From assembly GCF_001280425.1 (NCBI RefSeq), contig NZ_LIUF01000009.1, forward strand, positions 1-60,388: DNA of 60,388 bases, read 5' to 3'. A model generated the notes under the pieces. The model made no database searches and was not told where the DNA came from. It was given only the letters and a program-made list of their open reading frames with translations. The stretch comes from Haloarcula rubripromontorii (lineage in GTDB: Archaea > Halobacteriota > Halobacteria > Halobacteriales > Haloarculaceae). A program made the translations under genes and the position numbers. This document shows positions 34,194-47,714 of this stretch, piece after piece (the first letter of the stretch is position 1; the number at the start of each line of letters is the position of its first letter).

Positions 34194-35420
34194 GTGACGC
34201 TCGACCCACCGGTCGCCGGCGACCTCGCTGCCCCGTTCCGGTTCGAGTACGACCCCGCGACGCTCCGGTACGCTCCCGACGCCGCCCGAGACCTGGGTGC
34301 GGAGTTGGACGCACAGGGCTGTGACCGGGCGCTGGTCGTCTGCGGGGCGACCGTCGGTGCGACGCCGGCCGTGATGGACCCCGTCCGGGAGGGGCTCGGT
34401 GACCGACTCGCCGGCGTCTTCGCGGAGACGACGCCGGCCAAGCGGCTCGGCACCGCTTACGACGGACTCGACCGCTTCCGCGAGGTCGACGCCGACTGCC
34501 TCGTCGCCGTCGGCGGCGGGAGCAGCCTCGACGTGGCGAAGGTAATCAGTGTCCTCGCGGCCACCGACCGCGACCCCGACGCTGTCGGCCGGGCGCTCGT
34601 AGACTCGGGAACGATACCCGTCCCCGAAGCGGAACTGCCGCCGATTATCGCCGTCCCGACGACGCTGGCGGGCGCTGACCTCTCTATCGTCGCCGGCGTC
34701 ACGGCCCACCCCGACACCTGTCCCGTGGACGGGCCGGCCAGCGGCGGCGTCGGCGACCCGGACCTGATGCCCGCAGCGGTCTGTTACGACCCCGAACTGA
34801 TTGCGACGACGCCCCGGTCGGTCCTCGCCGCGTCGGCGATGAACGGCTTCGACAAGGGCATCGAGACGCTGTACGCGGCCACCGCGACGCCGATAACCGA
34901 CGCGACGGCGTCACACGGCCTCGGCCTGTTCACCGAGGCACTGCGCGCGTTCGGCGACGGCGACGACGACCAGTGGGTGTATCAGTCGCTCGCGCAGGGG
35001 GTCATGCTCGTCCAGTACGGCATCGCCCGGGCCGATGGGACGACGCTCTCCCTACTCCACGCGTTCGGTCACGGGCTGACCCGGACCTACGAGGTCCAGC
35101 AGGGCGCGGCCCACGCGGTCGTCGCCCCGCACGCGCTCTCGTACCTCTTCGAACAGGTCGACGGTCGGCGCTCGCTGCTTGCCGAATCACTCGGCGTCGG
35201 TGACGAGGCCGACCCCGCCGCTGCGGTCGTCGACCGGGTGGACGACGTGGTGGCGGCGCTGGGACTCCCAACGCGGCTCCGGGACGTCGCCGGCCCCGAC
35301 CGCGAGGAGTTCCCCGACGTCGCCGACGCCGTCCTCGAAGACTCGTTCATGGCGAACGCCCCGCCGGGGCTGGAGCCAACCCAGGACGACATCGTCGGCG
35401 TGTTAGAGGCCGCCTGGTAG
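34194..35420 (+). CDS. Iron-containing alcohol dehydrogenase homologue lacking three metal ligands
   Basis: The 408-residue protein has the group III dehydrogenase fold. Residues 1-180 form the nucleotide domain with the GGGSSLDVAKV signature; the C-terminal half is helical. Against the canonical metal site DALxHAIE...H...H, residues 217-224 read NGFDKGIE, so Asp becomes Asn217 and the first His becomes Lys221. His289 (LLHAFGH) is kept, but the last ligand position is Gln303 (VQQG). Classic Fe/Zn chemistry is therefore unlikely. A GTG start 16 bases after moeA2 suggests one operon with the MoeA genes. It could be a reductase or lyase of a different kind, or a regulatory pseudo-enzyme. Confidence 0.85.
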   Translation: MTLDPPVAGDLAAPFRFEYDPATLRYAPDAARDLGAELDAQGCDRALVVCGATVGATPAVMDPVREGLGDRLAGVFAETTPAKRLGTAYDGLDRFREVDADCLVAVGGGSSLDVAKVISVLAATDRDPDAVGRALVDSGTIPVPEAELPPIIAVPTTLAGADLSIVAGVTAHPDTCPVDGPASGGVGDPDLMPAAVCYDPELIATTPRSVLAASAMNGFDKGIETLYAATATPITDATASHGLGLFTEALRAFGDGDDDQWVYQSLAQGVMLVQYGIARADGTTLSLLHAFGHGLTRTYEVQQGAAHAVVAPHALSYLFEQVDGRRSLLAESLGVGDEADPAAAVVDRVDDVVAALGLPTRLRDVAGPDREEFPDVADAVLEDSFMANAPPGLEPTQDDIVGVLEAAW

Positions 35421-35460
35421 GGCGGGCGCTGTTCAGTCACGGCGTAGTAGCAACAGCATA

Positions 35461-35523
35461 CCGCGCGAGCGGAGCGAGCGCGGTTTCCCCGGACGCGAAC
35501 GGAGTGAGCGTCCGGCCTTTTTT
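35461..35523 (+). terminator. Tandem hairpins with T-run after the ADH homologue
   Basis: The first hairpin is CCGCGC...GCGCGG (35461-35483). The second is GGACGC...GCGTCC (35491-35513), followed by GGCC and TTTTTT (35518-35523). Loops have the GAACGGAGTGA type seen often in haloarchaeal 3' ends. It should end plus-strand transcription. Opposing T-rich sequence near 35591-35586, read on the minus strand, may serve the convergent gene at 35601. Confidence 0.65.
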
Positions 35524-35600
35524 GCCCACGTTTTTCGAGGAGCCTTCCCGCAGCGCGCTCTACAAGCGCGCGAGGAAAGGTGACGCTGAAAAAGGTGGTC

Positions 35601-36770
35601 TCACATGTCGGGCCAGGCCTTGGCGGCCCGACCGACACCGGTCATATCGTTGATCCAGCGGGCGGCAATCGCCTTTTTCAGCAGTTTTGCGGGTAGCCCA
35701 CCAAAGGTTTCCACAGGGACGTTCACGACGTCGTGGGCGACGGCTTTCTCACCGACGGAGACGACCGTCCCCTTGTCCTTGTGGGTCCACGTCTTCAGCG
35801 GCTGCCCTCGGACGGCGCGAGCCAGGTTCTCGCCGGCCACCTCGGCGGCCTGCCAGGCGGCCTGCGCGGTCGGTGGCGCGGGCTGGTCGCCCGGCTGGTC
35901 GATCAGCGCCGAGTCACCGATAGCGAAGACCCGCTCGTCCTCGGTCTGGAAGTTCCCTTCTGCGTGGACACGGTGGTTGCGCTCGTCCTTGTCCAGATCC
36001 ACGTCCTGCATGCAATCCCGACCGGTGATACCGCCCGTCCAGACCAGCACGTCGTAGTCCAGTTCGTCCTCGTCGCCGATGTACACCGTCGCCTCGTCGA
36101 CCTCGCCGATGAACTCCCCGCACTTGATGTTCACGTCGGCGGCCTCGAGGCGCTTGCGCAGGGCACCCTGAAGTTCCGGGTCGCTGTTGGGCAGGACCTG
36201 ATCGAGGCCTTCGACCAGGTGGATGTCGATTGGCGCGTTGTGTTCGTCGCGGAACTCGGCGACCTCGCCGGCGGTCTGAATCCCAGAGAGGCCAGCGCCG
36301 CCGATGACGACCTGCGCGGGGTCGTTCGTCGAGGCTTCGCGGGCCGCCTGCTGAATCTTGTCGTGGATGTCGAGGGCGTCGTCGAGGCTCTTGAGCGTCA
36401 GGGCGTACTCTTCGAGTCCGTCGATGCCGAAGAAGGCCGTCTGCGAGCCCAGGCCCACGAGCAGGTAGTCGTACTCGACGGCATCGGAGTCGGCGAGGTC
36501 GACTTCCTGGGCGTCGGTGTCGATGCCGACGACCTCGTCCTGAATGAATTCGGTCGAGGGCTGTTTGATCTCGTGAACGGGAATAGCGATGTTCTCCTGG
36601 ACGCTTGGGTCCCGAATGCAGCGGTGGGACTCGTGCAAGACCAGATGATAATCCGTCTCAGAAATCCACGTGATATCGACATCCGTCTCTCCGTCTACCT
36701 CGTCCTCGAAACTCTTTATTGCCCCCGCGCCGGCATATCCCGACCCGAGCACGACCACGTTCTCTGTCAT
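35601..36770 (-). CDS. FAD-dependent pyridine nucleotide oxidoreductase, type II NADH dehydrogenase-like
   Basis: This 389-residue flavoprotein begins VVVLGSGYAGAGAIKSF, an FAD-binding GxGxxG. A second nucleotide fold starts near 153 (VVIGGAGLSGIQTAGEVAEF), and the FAD-closing motif VFAIGDSALI is near 285. The C-terminal segment contains a hydrophobic-basic membrane-association region (LLKKAIAARWINDMTG). It fits NDH-2 enzymes, which pass electrons from NADH to menaquinone without pumping protons and serve haloarchaea that have an incomplete complex I. A sulfide:quinone reductase-like role cannot be excluded, but the Cys pattern does not favour it. Confidence 0.85.
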   Translation of the reverse strand: MTENVVVLGSGYAGAGAIKSFEDEVDGETDVDITWISETDYHLVLHESHRCIRDPSVQENIAIPVHEIKQPSTEFIQDEVVGIDTDAQEVDLADSDAVEYDYLLVGLGSQTAFFGIDGLEEYALTLKSLDDALDIHDKIQQAAREASTNDPAQVVIGGAGLSGIQTAGEVAEFRDEHNAPIDIHLVEGLDQVLPNSDPELQGALRKRLEAADVNIKCGEFIGEVDEATVYIGDEDELDYDVLVWTGGITGRDCMQDVDLDKDERNHRVHAEGNFQTEDERVFAIGDSALIDQPGDQPAPPTAQAAWQAAEVAGENLARAVRGQPLKTWTHKDKGTVVSVGEKAVAHDVVNVPVETFGGLPAKLLKKAIAARWINDMTGVGRAAKAWPDM

Positions 36771-36914
36771 ACCGGAGACTCCGAAACCAACTGATACAAA
36801 CCCTTTGAAATCCCTTTCAGCGAGGACAGGATTCTCCGGTGAGACTCGTCGCCATGCAGAATGATGCGGTCCCGGTGACCGCAGGAAAACAATTTAAAAG
36901 AGCAGTGACACCGA

Positions 36915-37448
36915 CTAGTGTTCCGGTTCGCCCGCCGGTGCCCGCATATCGTCGATAGCGAGGATGAGTTTGTTGTTGGTGTCGTCCTTCCCTTCGAGGG
37001 TCCCGATAATCTGGAGCTTCGACAGGGGTGTCGGACCGACTGTCACTGAGTCTCCCTCGTGGAATTCGGACATCGTGCCCTGCAGCTGAATCTCCGCACG
37101 GCACTCCTCGGGGTGGTGGACGCTGGTCAGGTCGATCTCCTCGACGTTCGAATGTTCGACGAGCTCGCCGTTGTGCCGAAGCGGGACCTCCGCGGCCTGG
37201 TCCATGTCCTGGATCTGGAGCGCGTCGTAGGCGTTAGCGGTAGGCTTGTACCCACCTTTTGGGCCGGGGACGCCCTCGACAAGCTGCAGGGCTTTGAGAC
37301 TCTGCATCTGGTTGCGAATCGTACCGGGGTTTCGGTCGACCTTCTCGGCAATGTCCTCGCCTTTGACAGCGCTTTCACTTTCCCGATAGAGATTTACCAG
37401 TTCCTGCAGAATGTTCTTTTGACTGGGTGTCAGTTCGATAGATGACAT
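36915..37448 (-). CDS. Winged-helix transcriptional regulator (Rrf2-like annotation group)
   Basis: The 177-residue protein has an N-terminal HTH at about 5-75 (TPSQKNILQELVNLYRESES; GEDIAEKVDRNPGTIRNQMQ). Residues about 115-170 form a beta-barrel-like C-terminal domain (AEIQLQGTMSEFHEGDSVTV; PLSKLQIIGTLEGKDDTNNK). No iron-sulfur cysteines typical of true Rrf2 regulators are visible beyond one Cys near 116. It lies 144 bases upstream of the NADH dehydrogenase-like gene on the same strand and diverges from the epimerase gene at 37559. Either could be its target. Confidence 0.75.
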   Translation of the reverse strand: MSSIELTPSQKNILQELVNLYRESESAVKGEDIAEKVDRNPGTIRNQMQSLKALQLVEGVPGPKGGYKPTANAYDALQIQDMDQAAEVPLRHNGELVEHSNVEEIDLTSVHHPEECRAEIQLQGTMSEFHEGDSVTVGPTPLSKLQIIGTLEGKDDTNNKLILAIDDMRAPAGEPEH

Positions 37449-37558
37449 AATGCCCTGTTCGGTACAGCCGTCCTTAAATGCGACGGTAAACCGTCTGGAA
37501 CCGTCTTAGAATCGCGGAAAACGTTAGTACTTTATTGCATCGCTGACCTGACATAGAT

Positions 37559-38476
37559 ATGGAAGATAATCGAATTTTGGTGACCGGCGGTGGGGGGTTT
37601 ATCGGGGCGAACCTCGCGAACAAACTGGCCGAGAACAACGACGTTGTCGCCCTAGATGACGGCTACCTCGGAACGCCGGAAAACGTATCAGAAGACGTAG
37701 AATACGTCGAGCAGAGTGTCCTCGACGACGACCTGCCGACCGACGTGGACGTGGTGTTTCACCTCGCGGCGCTCTCCTCCTACGCGATGCATGAGGACAA
37801 CCCGACCCACGGCGCTCGCGTGAACGTCGAGGGGTTCGTCAACACCGTCGAGCAGGCCCGGGATGACGGCTGTGACACCGTCGTCTACGCCTCGACGTCC
37901 TCCATCTACGGCAGCCGAACGGAGCCGTCGCCGGAGGATATGGACGTGACGGTCAACACCGGCTACGAGGCCTCGAAGATGGCCCGGGAGACGTACGCGG
38001 AGTACTTCCAGAACCACTACGACCTGACGCTGGCCGGGATGCGCTTTTTTTCGGTGTATCAGGGCTACGGCGGCGCGGAGGAACACAAAGGTGAGTACGC
38101 CAATGTCATCGCCCAGTTCGCCGATGACCTGGCAAGCGGCGACGCACCGAAGCTGTACGGCGACGGCGAGCAGACCCGGGATTTCACCCACGTCGACGAC
38201 ATCGTCCGCGGGCTCGTTCTGGCCGCCGAACACGAACTAAACGGCGTGTACAACCTCGGTACCGGCGAAGCCTACGACTTCAACACAGTCGTCGAGATGC
38301 TGAACGATGAGCTGGGAACGGACATCGAACCGGAGTACGTCGAGAATCCGATTCCCGAAGACGTGTACGTCCACGACACCTGTGCTGACTTCTCGAAGAT
38401 GCACGAGGCGACAGGCTGGGAGCCGGAGATCAGTTTCGAGGAAGGCATCGAACTGGTCTGTGCGCCCTACACGTAG
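37559..38476 (+). CDS. NAD-dependent epimerase/dehydratase (SDR, UDP-glucose 4-epimerase-like)
   Basis: The 305-residue extended SDR has the NAD-binding motif TGGGGFIGANLA (9-20), the catalytic serine segment YASTSSIYGS and YxxxK as YEASK (about 139-143). Substrate-end signatures are RFFSVYQGYGG and LYGDGEQTRDFTHVDDIVRG. It likely acts on UDP-sugars for cell-surface glycoprotein N-glycosylation or exopolysaccharide, but the exact sugar cannot be told. A CTTTATTG TATA element (about 37529-37536) lies 25 bases upstream of the ATG, indicating a leaderless mRNA. Confidence 0.88.
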   Translation: MEDNRILVTGGGGFIGANLANKLAENNDVVALDDGYLGTPENVSEDVEYVEQSVLDDDLPTDVDVVFHLAALSSYAMHEDNPTHGARVNVEGFVNTVEQARDDGCDTVVYASTSSIYGSRTEPSPEDMDVTVNTGYEASKMARETYAEYFQNHYDLTLAGMRFFSVYQGYGGAEEHKGEYANVIAQFADDLASGDAPKLYGDGEQTRDFTHVDDIVRGLVLAAEHELNGVYNLGTGEAYDFNTVVEMLNDELGTDIEPEYVENPIPEDVYVHDTCADFSKMHEATGWEPEISFEEGIELVCAPYT

Positions 38477-38538
38477 GGACCGCTGACTATCGCTTGCCCA
38501 ACGCTGGGTCTTTATTCGCCGGCCGTGGAGGCGACGGT

Positions 38539-39453
38539 ATGCAACAACAGGTTCGCGTCCTCGGCGTCCCGATGGACCTCGGGGCTGACCGACGTGGCGT
38601 CGACATGGGGCCGTCAGCGATACGGTACGGCGGCCTCGCTGACCAGCTTACAGGTATCGGGATCGATTGCGTCGACGGCGGCGACATCGCCGTGCCGCGG
38701 CCGGAGGAATCGGACCCGGATGCCGGCGGCCTGAAAAGCGGTCACGCGAAGTTCTTCAGGGAGACGAAGGAGGTCTGTGAGGACGTGACAACGGCGGTCG
38801 ACGGGACCCTCCGGGAAGGACGGTTTCCGCTCGTTCTGGGCGGCGACCACTCTATCGGCATCGGAACCATCGCCGGCGCAGCCCGCGACGACGAGGAACT
38901 GGGCGTCATCTGGTTCGACGCCCACGGCGATTTCAACACACCGGAGACGACGCCGAGCGGGAACATCCACGGGATGTCGCTGGCGGCCGTTCTCGGGCTG
39001 GGCCCGTTCGCCGACCACGAATGGGCGCACACGCCAGCCGTGAGCGAAGAAAACGTCGTCATCGTCGGGCTGCGAGACGTGGACGACAGGGAACGTCAGC
39101 TGATCGAAGACAGCGATATCACGGCGTACACGATGTCGGATATCGACGCCCGGAGCGCGCCGGAGGTCGTCGACGAGGCACTGGATATCGCGACTGACGG
39201 AACAGATGGCATTCACGTCTCGCTCGACCTCGACTGGCTCGACCCGACGGAGGCCCCCGGCGTCGGGACACCGGTCCGTGGCGGCGTCTCCTACCGCGAG
39301 GCCCACATTGCGATGGAATACGTCGCCGAACAGCACGACCAGCTGCGGTCGATGGAACTGGTCGAGGTGAACCCGATTCTCGACGAACACAACCGCACTG
39401 CCGAACTGGCCTGTGAACTCGTCGCCAGTGCCTTCGGCAAGCGCGTGTTGTAA
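38539..39453 (+). CDS. rocF: Arginase (ureohydrolase family)
   Basis: The enzyme hydrolyses arginine to ornithine and urea at a dinuclear Mn centre. The 304-residue chain has GGDHSIGIG with one Mn-ligand His, WFDAHGDFNTPETTPSGNIH carrying the D-x-H-x-D ligands and the arginase-type SGNIHGM, and SLDLDWLDP with the last Asp pair. The SGNxHGM stretch favours arginase over agmatinase. ATG 38539 is chosen because a CTTTATTC element (about 38510-38517) lies 25 bases upstream; an earlier in-frame start at 38494 would precede the promoter. Confidence 0.88.
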   Translation: MQQQVRVLGVPMDLGADRRGVDMGPSAIRYGGLADQLTGIGIDCVDGGDIAVPRPEESDPDAGGLKSGHAKFFRETKEVCEDVTTAVDGTLREGRFPLVLGGDHSIGIGTIAGAARDDEELGVIWFDAHGDFNTPETTPSGNIHGMSLAAVLGLGPFADHEWAHTPAVSEENVVIVGLRDVDDRERQLIEDSDITAYTMSDIDARSAPEVVDEALDIATDGTDGIHVSLDLDWLDPTEAPGVGTPVRGGVSYREAHIAMEYVAEQHDQLRSMELVEVNPILDEHNRTAELACELVASAFGKRVL

Positions 39454-39499
39454 CAGGCGACGAGAAGGGATCCGGACCGCGCGACCGGGAATCGGGCCG

Positions 39500-39575
39500 T
39501 ATTCTTCGGTGGTGGCGGGGACCACAGCGACGCTCGCCACACAGTCGTCGTCTTCGGGTCCCATAATCGTCACCC
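39500..39575 (-). pseudogene. Decayed second copy of the gyrA 3' end
   Basis: Read on the minus strand this stretch encodes GVTIMGPEDDDCVASVAVVP and then ATTEEY. The C-terminus of GyrA (39711-39785) encodes [20 protein letters not shown] and TKTE. The alignment runs about 75 bases at roughly three quarters identity and in the same orientation, 210 bases beyond the true gyrA end. No start codon or upstream gyrA part precedes it and no stop follows at the matching place. It is a remnant of a tandem duplication or old recombination event. Confidence 0.7.
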
Positions 39576-39680
39576 CGCTCCACTTTTTTTGGCTCGGGTG
39601 GCTGTAGGCCACCACTCGCAGCAAAAACGCGGTCTTGCTGAGCGAAGCAAGGCTCGAAAGACAAGCGAAGCGGGGGTAGC

Positions 39681-39710
39681 GAAAAAGGCCGCTCGCTTCG
39701 CTCGCGGCTA
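39681..39710 (-). terminator. gyrA terminator hairpin
   Basis: Directly after the gyrA stop, the minus strand reads GCCGC GAGCGAAGCGA GCGGC (39708-39688), followed by CTTTTTC. A second hairpin with the same kind of loop (CTTGCTTCGCTCAGCAAG, 39651-39634) lies about 40 bases further on and is followed by GTTTTTG. The pair should end the gyrBA transcript. Confidence 0.6.
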
Positions 39711-44086
<4,376 letters not shown>

Positions 44087-44218
44087 TTACCCGTTCTAAT
44101 AGAGGGGCACGTATAAAGCTCCCGCACGCGCGCGGGGCCGCAGTTTCGGGGACAGCGTTCACTTTCACTCCGGTGGCGATTACCTTTTAACCCCGACGCG
44201 GGTACGTACCGCACGACA

Positions 44219-46606
44219 ATGACCTCGTATCAGTCGCGACTCGGCGAGGGCGAGGGGATCGCCGAGGAGTTGGCCGAATCCCAGCGGGCCATCTCCATCG
44301 CCGAGTTCTTCGAGAAGAACAAACACATGCTGGGCTTCGACTCGGAGGCCCGGGCGCTCGTCACGGCCGTCAAGGAGGCCGTCGACAACGCGCTCGACGC
44401 CTGCGAGGAGGCCGGTATTCTCCCCGATATCTACGTCGAGATTCAGGAGGCCGGCGACTACTACCGGCTGGTCGTCGAGGACAACGGCCCCGGCATCACG
44501 AAAGAGCAGGCTCCGAAGATATTCGGAAAGCTCCTCTATGGCTCCCGGTTCCACGCCAGAGAGCAGAACCGCGGCCAGCAGGGGATCGGGATTTCCGCGG
44601 CCGTGCTCTACTCGCAGTTGACCTCCGGCAAGCCCGCGAAGATAACCTCGCGGCCCAAGGGCCAGGACGAGGCCCAGTACTTCGAACTCATCGTCGACAC
44701 GGACACCAACGAACCGGAAATCAGCGTCGACGAGACGACGACCTGGGAGCGCCCTCACGGGACCCGCATCGAGCTGGAGATGGAGGCCAACATGCGGGCT
44801 CGCTCGACGCTGCGGGACTACATTCAGGACACCGCCGTCGTCAACCCCCACGCACGCATCGAGTTCGACGAGCCGGGGCTGGAGGAGTCCCTGAAGTTCG
44901 AGCGCGCGGAGGGCGCTGACCTCCCCGACGAGACCGAGGAGATTCGACCCCACCCCCACGGCGTCGAACTGGGGACCCTGCTGAAGATGCTCGAAGCGAC
45001 CGATTCCTACTCCGTCTCGGGGTTCATGCAGGAGGAGTTCACCCGCGTCGGCGGCAAGACGGCCGACAGCGTCATCGCGAACTTCAACGACCGCCACTAC
45101 GGCCGGGGCATGGCCTGGCAGCCGCCGAAGGTCAACGAGGACGCCGACGTCGAGGCCGCCGTCGAGGACGCCGTTGCCAACAAGGGCGCGGAGACGACCG
45201 CGACCTTCGCCGCCGCGGTCTCCGACGCTATCCACGACCGCGACCGGGTCGCGTACCACGAGGTCGAAGCCATCGTCGACGAAGCCGCAGACGAGGCCGA
45301 GGCTGACAGCGATACCACGTTCGGCGCGACGGTGCGGGAAAACGCCGTCGAGGCCGCGTGGGGCGCGGTCACCGCCGAGCTGACCACCGACCTCTACGCC
45401 CTCATCGACGACGTGACGACGAAACGCAAAGACGACGCCGCAATCGAGGGACTGGCGAGTCGGCTGGCCGATAAATTCGACGACGGCCGCCACCGGCTGA
45501 CCCGCGACGAACTTCGGGGCTACATCGACCGCGCTGCCGACATGACCGAGGAGCAGGACGACGCTACTTACGGCGAGACCGCCCGTGAGAACGTCCTCGA
45601 AGCGCTCTGGACGACTGCCGAGGGCGTCCCGGAGGAGCCGCCGAAGGTCACCGACATCGCCGACGACCGCGACATTGCGAGCCAGCTGCTGTCGGCGATG
45701 CGCGAGACGGACATCATCGCGCCGCCGACGGACTGCCTCTCGCCTATCAGCGCCGAACTCGTCGAAGAAGGGCTTCGAAAGGAGTTCGACGCGGACTTCT
45801 ACGCCGCCTCGACGCGGGACGCCTCGGTCCACGGCGGCGACCCGTTCATCGTCGAGGCCGGTATCGCCTACGGCGGTGAACTGGAAGCCGAAGGGACAGT
45901 CGACGTGATGCGCTTCGCCAACCGGGTCCCGCTGGTCTACCAGCGCGGGGCCTGTGCCACGACGGACGTGGTCAAGTCCATCCGCTGGCGCAACTACAAC
46001 CTCGACCAGCCCGGCGGCTCCGGCATCCCGAAGGGGCCGGCCGTCATCATGGTCCACGTCGCCTCGACGAACGTGCCCTTCACCAGCGAATCGAAAGACG
46101 CCATCGCGAACGTCCCCGAGATGGAAGACGAGATAGAACTCGCCATCCGGGAGGCGGCCCGCGAACTCAAGAGCTACCTGAACAAGCGCCAGTCGATGCA
46201 ACAGCGCCGCGAGAAGCAGGACAAACTGGCGACCATCCTGCCGGAGATGGCCGAGAAACTCACCGAGGTGACCGGCAACGACGACCTGCACATCGACGAC
46301 TCGCTGGCTCGCATCATGAACAACGTCCTCGTCGAGCGGGAGGTCGAGGGCGACACGGTCCGGGTCCGCATCGAGAACAACGACGACACGAACGCGGACG
46401 TGGACCTGACCGACATCGTCACCGCTGAACCGCAGGTCGCCAACGGCGCGACGGTCGTCGAGATGGACGGCGAGTGGTTCGTCAAGTGGTCGCCAACAGT
46501 GGCAGCCGGCGAGACCGCTGTTCTCGAATACAGCGTGACTGACGAGGCCGAGTTCACCGTCTCGGTCGACGGCGTCGAAGAGGAGAAACTCACGGTGAAC
46601 GCCTGA
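44219..46606 (+). CDS. top6B: DNA topoisomerase VI subunit B, with expanded central insert
   Basis: Top6B is the ATPase half of the type IIB topoisomerase that relaxes and decatenates DNA. The GHKL domain (about 25-235) has [24 protein letters not shown] and the lid [15 protein letters not shown]. An H2TH region follows ([20 protein letters not shown]), then a transducer domain from about 500. At 795 residues it is longer than the ~530 of crenarchaeal enzymes. The extra length is a central insert (about 300-480) with two related segments (about 343-384 and 426-467), plus an Ig-like C-terminus (about 695-795). TTTTAA (44184-44189) precedes the ATG by about 32 bases. Confidence 0.95.
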   Translation: MTSYQSRLGEGEGIAEELAESQRAISIAEFFEKNKHMLGFDSEARALVTAVKEAVDNALDACEEAGILPDIYVEIQEAGDYYRLVVEDNGPGITKEQAPKIFGKLLYGSRFHAREQNRGQQGIGISAAVLYSQLTSGKPAKITSRPKGQDEAQYFELIVDTDTNEPEISVDETTTWERPHGTRIELEMEANMRARSTLRDYIQDTAVVNPHARIEFDEPGLEESLKFERAEGADLPDETEEIRPHPHGVELGTLLKMLEATDSYSVSGFMQEEFTRVGGKTADSVIANFNDRHYGRGMAWQPPKVNEDADVEAAVEDAVANKGAETTATFAAAVSDAIHDRDRVAYHEVEAIVDEAADEAEADSDTTFGATVRENAVEAAWGAVTAELTTDLYALIDDVTTKRKDDAAIEGLASRLADKFDDGRHRLTRDELRGYIDRAADMTEEQDDATYGETARENVLEALWTTAEGVPEEPPKVTDIADDRDIASQLLSAMRETDIIAPPTDCLSPISAELVEEGLRKEFDADFYAASTRDASVHGGDPFIVEAGIAYGGELEAEGTVDVMRFANRVPLVYQRGACATTDVVKSIRWRNYNLDQPGGSGIPKGPAVIMVHVASTNVPFTSESKDAIANVPEMEDEIELAIREAARELKSYLNKRQSMQQRREKQDKLATILPEMAEKLTEVTGNDDLHIDDSLARIMNNVLVEREVEGDTVRVRIENNDDTNADVDLTDIVTAEPQVANGATVVEMDGEWFVKWSPTVAAGETAVLEYSVTDEAEFTVSVDGVEEEKLTVNA

Positions 46607-46607
46607 T

Positions 46608-47714
46608 ATGAGTACCGACTCAGACACCACACCCGACACCGAGGAAGCGCGCGAGCAACTCATCGACCTCGCGGCGGACTTCTACGACCAGTTCGCCGAC
46701 GGCGAGGTGCCGACGATGACCATCCCCACCCGGACCAAGTCCAACATCGTCTTCGACGAGGACGAGCAGGTCTGGGTGTACGGCGACCGGAACTCCACCC
46801 GGTCGGCGAAGACGATATCCGGGGCCGAGAAGATTCTGAAGGCGGTCTACACCATCGACTTCCTCTCCCAGCAACTGGAGGAGGACCGCTCTTCGACCCT
46901 GCGTGAACTGTACTACCTCTCGGAGTCCTGGGACCTCGACGAGGCACAGTTCAACACGCAGGACGAGTCGAACAACCTCATCGAGGACCTGGAGATTGTC
47001 TCCGATGTCAAGCGCGAGGACTTCCACATGCGCCCGGAGGAGTCCGGCGCGAAGGTGATGGGGCCGTTGCTCCTCCGCGAGCAGACCAACCGCGGCGACC
47101 GCGAAATCCACTGCCAGGACGACGTGGGACAGGGCGGCTACCAGATTCCGAACAACCCCGACACCATCGAGTTCCTCGACAACGACGCGAAGTTCGTCCT
47201 CTGTGTCGAGACCGGCGGTATGCGCGACCGCCTCGTCGAGAACGGCTTCGACGACGAGTACGACGCGCTGGTCGTCCACCTCGGCGGCCAGCCAGCGCGG
47301 GCGACCCGGCGGCTCATCAAGCGGCTCCACGACGAACTCGACCTCCCGGTCACGGTATTCACTGACGGTGACCCGTGGTCGTACCGCATCTTCGGGTCGG
47401 TCTCCTACGGCTCCATCAAGAGCGCGCACCTCTCGGAGTACCTTGCGACCCCCGAGGCACAGTTCATCGGCATCCGCCCGGAGGACATCGTCGAGTACGA
47501 ACTCCCGACGGACCCGCTGTCGGACTCCGACATCAACGCCCTGGAGAGCGAACTGGAGGACCCGCGGTTCCAGACGGAGTTCTGGAAAGAACAGATCGAA
47601 CTCCAGCTCGATATCAACAAGAAGGCCGAACAGCAGGCGCTCGCTTCGCGGGGGCTTGACTTCGTGACCGAAACCTACCTGCCCGAGCGGCTGGACGAGA
47701 TGGGTATCCTCTAA
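46608..47714 (+). CDS. top6A: DNA topoisomerase VI subunit A (Spo11-like)
   Basis: This is the DNA-cleaving half of topoisomerase VI, homologous to eukaryotic Spo11. Of 368 residues, the winged-helix (CAP) domain includes the catalytic tyrosine in LRELYYLSE (Y102/Y103; the second is the likely nucleophile). The TOPRIM domain holds the Mg2+ ligands in CVETGGM and FTDGDPW. The start follows the top6B stop by one base, so the subunits are made from one mRNA. Its stop codon directly abuts the stop of the convergent MBL-fold gene. Confidence 0.96.
   Translation: MSTDSDTTPDTEEAREQLIDLAADFYDQFADGEVPTMTIPTRTKSNIVFDEDEQVWVYGDRNSTRSAKTISGAEKILKAVYTIDFLSQQLEEDRSSTLRELYYLSESWDLDEAQFNTQDESNNLIEDLEIVSDVKREDFHMRPEESGAKVMGPLLLREQTNRGDREIHCQDDVGQGGYQIPNNPDTIEFLDNDAKFVLCVETGGMRDRLVENGFDDEYDALVVHLGGQPARATRRLIKRLHDELDLPVTVFTDGDPWSYRIFGSVSYGSIKSAHLSEYLATPEAQFIGIRPEDIVEYELPTDPLSDSDINALESELEDPRFQTEFWKEQIELQLDINKKAEQQALASRGLDFVTETYLPERLDEMGIL

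Noticed and set aside
39481-39624. Small coding gene between rocF and gyrA on the minus strand
   Set aside because: The frame is open only because it contains the gyrA-tail remnant followed by antisense of rocF. No independent start or promoter was found.
44180-46663. 827-codon open frame antisense to top6B
   Set aside because: This is an antisense artefact of high third-position GC. Top6B motifs are complete on the plus strand.
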